NCBI GenBank assembly: GCA_002401295.1
Contig: NVSR01000010.1
Span: forward strand, 33,137 to 49,643
Reading direction: 5' to 3'
From: SAR324 cluster bacterium
Lineage (GTDB): Bacteria > SAR324 > XYD2-FULL-50-16
Length of the DNA: 16,507 bases
The position numbers and the translations under genes were made by a program. Under the pieces are notes generated by a model. The model saw only the letters and a program-made list of their open reading frames with translations. It made no database searches and had not been told where the DNA came from. Shown here piece after piece: positions 13,978-16,507 of the stretch (the first letter of the stretch is position 1; the number at the start of each line of letters is the position of its first letter).

Positions 13978-15930
13978 TCAGGAATTCGTACTTAAATTAA
14001 TCAACCCTTGGATACAGTGTAGGAGCTCCTGAGGTTCTATCGGTTTGTGCAGAAAAGCATCCCCCCCTAACTGAAAAGCATGTTTTCGAAAGTCCCGGTC
14101 CTGCCCCCCTACCATTATAATGGTAGGGATTTTTGTTATAGTAGGAGTTTGTTTGAGTTTTTTCAGTAATTGTAAGCTTTCATCTCTTAGGGAAAGAACA
14201 TCAAAAATTGCCAGATCAGGCGGATGCTGGAAGAGAACGTCCTTCGCCTCTTTCATGGTCGCAGGTTCGATGAATTCTATGTTTAAAGGCTCAAAGTAAT
14301 GGTGAAATTTTGTATCCATCAAGCTGGATTCATGCACAAAAAGGATCCGAATTGGCTTGGAGGGCAATTGGATATAAATAGTTGTTCCCTGTCCTAAAAC
14401 AGACTCAATGGAAAGGGTTCCCTGATGCGCATGAATGATGTCATGACAATAGAGCAAGCCCAGCCCAGTGCCTACTTCTCCGGCAGTTCCCAGAGTGGTC
14501 ATCCTGCGTTCGCAATTAAAAAGATCTGGCAAAAATTCCGGGGTTATGCCAACTCCATTATCTTGAATGACCAAAAGTTTTTTGACCGTGGAAGGGGTAT
14601 AGATCCGTACTTCTCCTCCTTGCCCACAAAATTTGATCGCATTCGTTAGTAAATTAATAATCACCTCTCCAAAAAGGTAAGAATCCACAAATAGATAAGT
14701 TTGCTGCGGGATCTCATTATTAATAGTGACTCCCTTTTTTTTAGCTTGCTCAGCTACTAGAAAGATAAATTTATTCACCAAAGAAAATATTTCCACTGTC
14801 TTTAACTCGGGTATAATCGCACCGGAACTAAAGCGTCCCATTTTTAGCAACTCACTAATCATCTTAAGTAAATGAGTTCCACTATCCAGAGAATTAGTGA
14901 GCAGTTTTTGATGTATAGCTGATAATTTTTCCTCTTTCTTAATCACACGTCGGATGGTTGCCAAAATCGTCGTAAAAGGAGATTTAATATCATGAGCGAC
15001 CATGGATAGAAATTTGTCTTTCAGCAGATTGGCTTTGATAGCCTCTTCCTTCGCTTGTTCTAAAAGTAACTGATTTTGCTTCTGAGCTGTAATATCTGTG
15101 GTAATTTCCAGACGAACGTATTCATTGTTAATCCAGCGGATCGCACAATTTTTAATGGAATACCACTTACCTGTAGGCTCATGAAAAAAATCTTCACAGA
15201 TGACACTTTGAGGTTCCCCCAATTCATTGAGCAACCTCTCTTGTGAGTAGCTGAGGTAGGGGGCATTGCGTAGATATACGTTGGATTTCTGGGCGACCTT
15301 GCCGGTGGGATCAAAACCAAGAGTTGTTTTTAATTGCTGGTTGGCGAATAACACCTCTTCTGATTGTAAATTCACCACACAGATATTTTCTTCGATTCCA
15401 GACAAGACAGCCGTAAAAATTTGGTATCCTTTACTTAATTTCTTACGGTCTTCGCTTCTTTTTCGAATCTCCTCACGATACTGCTCAGTGGACTTACGCA
15501 AGGTAATAACTTGCTGTTCCAGCTCCCATAACTGTCCTTTTACTTGATCCATCACTGCTCGCTGTTGCACTAGTGAGTGAATTTTTTGATGCAACAATAT
15601 TTTGGAAAAAGGACGGTAAAGCACATCCGTGGAATCAAGACTAAAAATCTGAATTAGTTCTTGTTTTATCAGTTTATTGTCAGCACAAATCAAAATTGGA
15701 ACAGGGCTGGAATCAGAATATTCTTTGACTCCTTGAGCAAAAGCAATCGCTGCTTCAGGGGAATGAGAGGTTTGAATCAGAAGAAGATCTAAAGTCTTGA
15801 TTGCAGGGAAACTGTCCACAGCATTCCCCTGTAGGAGGGAAAGAACATCAAAACCTTCAAGTTGTTGCAACAAGCTGTCTGGTGATTCAGGAGAGAAAAT
15901 AGCGACAAGAACTCTTATTTTCTGCTTCAT
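13978..15930 (-). CDS. Hybrid histidine kinase (pseudo-REC, PAS, HisKA, HATPase, REC)
   Basis: This is a 650-residue protein with no membrane spans, so probably a cytoplasmic sensor. Residues 4-122 have a receiver-like fold with the phospho-Asp replaced (LLLIQTSHS), followed by a coiled coil at 125-165. A PAS-like domain spans about 168-283, ending in YVRLEITTDITAQK. HisKA (about 300-367) carries His313 in SMVAHDIKSPF. The ATPase domain has the N box with Asn430 (LLTNAIKF), G1 DNGVG at 457-461 and G2 GTGLG at 487-491. The C-terminal REC (about 527-645) has Asp577 (PDLAIFD) and Lys629 (HKP), but only Glu534 of the acidic pair and Gly for the usual Thr. Downstream Hpt and receiver genes suggest a His-Asp-His-Asp relay. 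The start ATG at 15930 has a distant GGGG only. Signal unknown. Confidence 0.93.
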   Translation of the reverse strand: MKQKIRVLVAIFSPESPDSLLQQLEGFDVLSLLQGNAVDSFPAIKTLDLLLIQTSHSPEAAIAFAQGVKEYSDSSPVPILICADNKLIKQELIQIFSLDSTDVLYRPFSKILLHQKIHSLVQQRAVMDQVKGQLWELEQQVITLRKSTEQYREEIRKRSEDRKKLSKGYQIFTAVLSGIEENICVVNLQSEEVLFANQQLKTTLGFDPTGKVAQKSNVYLRNAPYLSYSQERLLNELGEPQSVICEDFFHEPTGKWYSIKNCAIRWINNEYVRLEITTDITAQKQNQLLLEQAKEEAIKANLLKDKFLSMVAHDIKSPFTTILATIRRVIKKEEKLSAIHQKLLTNSLDSGTHLLKMISELLKMGRFSSGAIIPELKTVEIFSLVNKFIFLVAEQAKKKGVTINNEIPQQTYLFVDSYLFGEVIINLLTNAIKFCGQGGEVRIYTPSTVKKLLVIQDNGVGITPEFLPDLFNCERRMTTLGTAGEVGTGLGLLYCHDIIHAHQGTLSIESVLGQGTTIYIQLPSKPIRILFVHESSLMDTKFHHYFEPLNIEFIEPATMKEAKDVLFQHPPDLAIFDVLSLRDESLQLLKKLKQTPTITKIPTIIMVGGQDRDFRKHAFQLGGDAFLHKPIEPQELLHCIQGLINLSTNS

Positions 15931-16059
15931 GGAAAAACTGCCCCTGATTATTTAAGGAATAGATGCAGGAAGTGTATTTAGGGGAATGTCCATAGCATTG
16001 CAGAAAAAATCAACCTTGTGAAATGGAGATTTTTGGGGTCTCTCACAGGCTCCAAACCA

Positions 16060-16507
16060 TTAGATTGAGAATTTAGCAACTTGAGAGCTAAGCTGTGCCG
16101 CCATTTCATTCAGGTCATCTGTAGTAGAGTCTACTTGTTTAATAGTCGCAGTGAGCTGATTCATTGCCGCAGCATTATTTTCACTAGCTTGGGAGATGGA
16201 ATTAGTAGCGAGCGCCATTTCCCTGGCTCTACGATCTTGCTCGATGACTCGATCGGTGATCCCCAAAATCCGGCCGGAAATTTGTTCCACTTGCCCGATG
16301 ATCTGCTTCAAAACAGTTTCCGTACAACGAATCACCTGCGTACCTTCCTCGACATTCGCAGAGCTCTGTCCAATGAGTTCTCTGATCTTAATGGTGGCGT
16401 CATTACTACGTTCGGCCAAACTTCTTACTTCATCAGCTACAACGGCAAAACCTCTACCAAATTCTCCAGCCTTAGAAGCCTCAATCGCCGCATTCAACGA
16501 CAGAATA
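16060..16507 (-). CDS. Methyl-accepting chemotaxis protein, C-terminal signalling domain (5'-truncated)
   Basis: The frame is open to the window edge at 16507 and stops with TAA at 16060-16062. The visible 148 residues begin ILSLNAAIEASKAGEFGRGF and continue VVADEVRSLAERS. This is the highly conserved hairpin tip of MCP cytoplasmic domains, which contacts CheA and CheW. A long descending coiled coil follows, with Glu/Gln/Ala-rich heptads that could be methylation sites, ending near a family-typical LSSQVAKF. The sensing domain, HAMP and any membrane spans lie outside the window. It is on the same strand as, and 129 bases upstream of, the hybrid kinase. A soluble or membrane receptor cannot be told apart from this part. 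Confidence 0.94.
   Translation of the reverse strand, partial: ILSLNAAIEASKAGEFGRGFAVVADEVRSLAERSNDATIKIRELIGQSSANVEEGTQVIRCTETVLKQIIGQVEQISGRILGITDRVIEQDRRAREMALATNSISQASENNAAAMNQLTATIKQVDSTTDDLNEMAAQLSSQVAKFSI

Noticed and set aside
13978..15930. Open frames on the opposite strand inside the kinase, lon and synthase genes
   Set aside because: They lack ribosome binding sites and recognisable domains and mirror genes with strong family motifs.
1..16507. CRISPR array, transposase, integrase, tRNA or rRNA gene
   Set aside because: No regularly spaced repeats, mobile-element genes, terminal inverted repeats or RNA-gene signatures were seen on either strand.

Overview
The window (about 43% GC by eye, dense, mostly minus strand) looks like the chromosome of a Gram-negative, free-living, motile or surface-sensing bacterium that stores polyhydroxyalkanoate (PHA). 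It carries both gltX and glnS (direct Gln-tRNA charging), a class III PHA synthase pair, a chemoreceptor, a ComFB-family protein and multi-receiver signalling proteins. This mix fits a proteobacterial or 'deltaproteobacterial-type' lineage (for example Desulfobacterota or SAR324-like). That placement is inference; no rRNA or phylogenetic marker was searched.

Layout. (1) 1-2375, plus strand: the 3' end of gltX and a complete glnS. (2) 2376-2463: convergent boundary with a hairpin whose T-tract serves the minus strand. (3) 2464-7978, minus strand: a PHA locus read right to left as small phasin-like protein, phaE, class III phaC, phaB, then a second, long class I-like phaC. A good sigma70-type promoter with an A/T-rich upstream tract lies at 8167-8216. 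(4) 8353-10875, minus strand: lon, with an acidic N-terminal extension and a strong hairpin downstream. (5) 11092-15930, minus strand: a signalling block made of a hybrid histidine kinase, a ComFB-family protein, an Hpt phosphotransfer protein and two paralogous tandem-receiver proteins. (6) 16060-16507, minus strand: the C-terminal signalling domain of a methyl-accepting chemotaxis protein that runs off the window.

How it works together. PhaB makes (R)-3-hydroxybutyryl-CoA, PhaC-PhaE polymerises it, and the small helical protein is a candidate granule-surface or PhaE-partner protein. A second synthase with a Cys lipase-like box is in the same locus. In the signalling block the parts for a phosphorelay are present (HisKA His, hybrid receiver Asp, Hpt His, one canonical receiver Asp), but no DNA-binding or enzymatic output domain is seen. 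Three of the four receiver domains in the two tandem proteins lack the phospho-accepting Asp (replaced by Glu, Asn, Glu). The most unusual material here is therefore the pseudo-receiver/Hpt/ComFB cluster and the dual-synthase PHA locus with its lysine/proline-tailed PhaE.

Several start codons were set from Shine-Dalgarno position rather than the longest open frame: the long phaC at 4248, phaB at 5162 and the ComFB protein at 13841.
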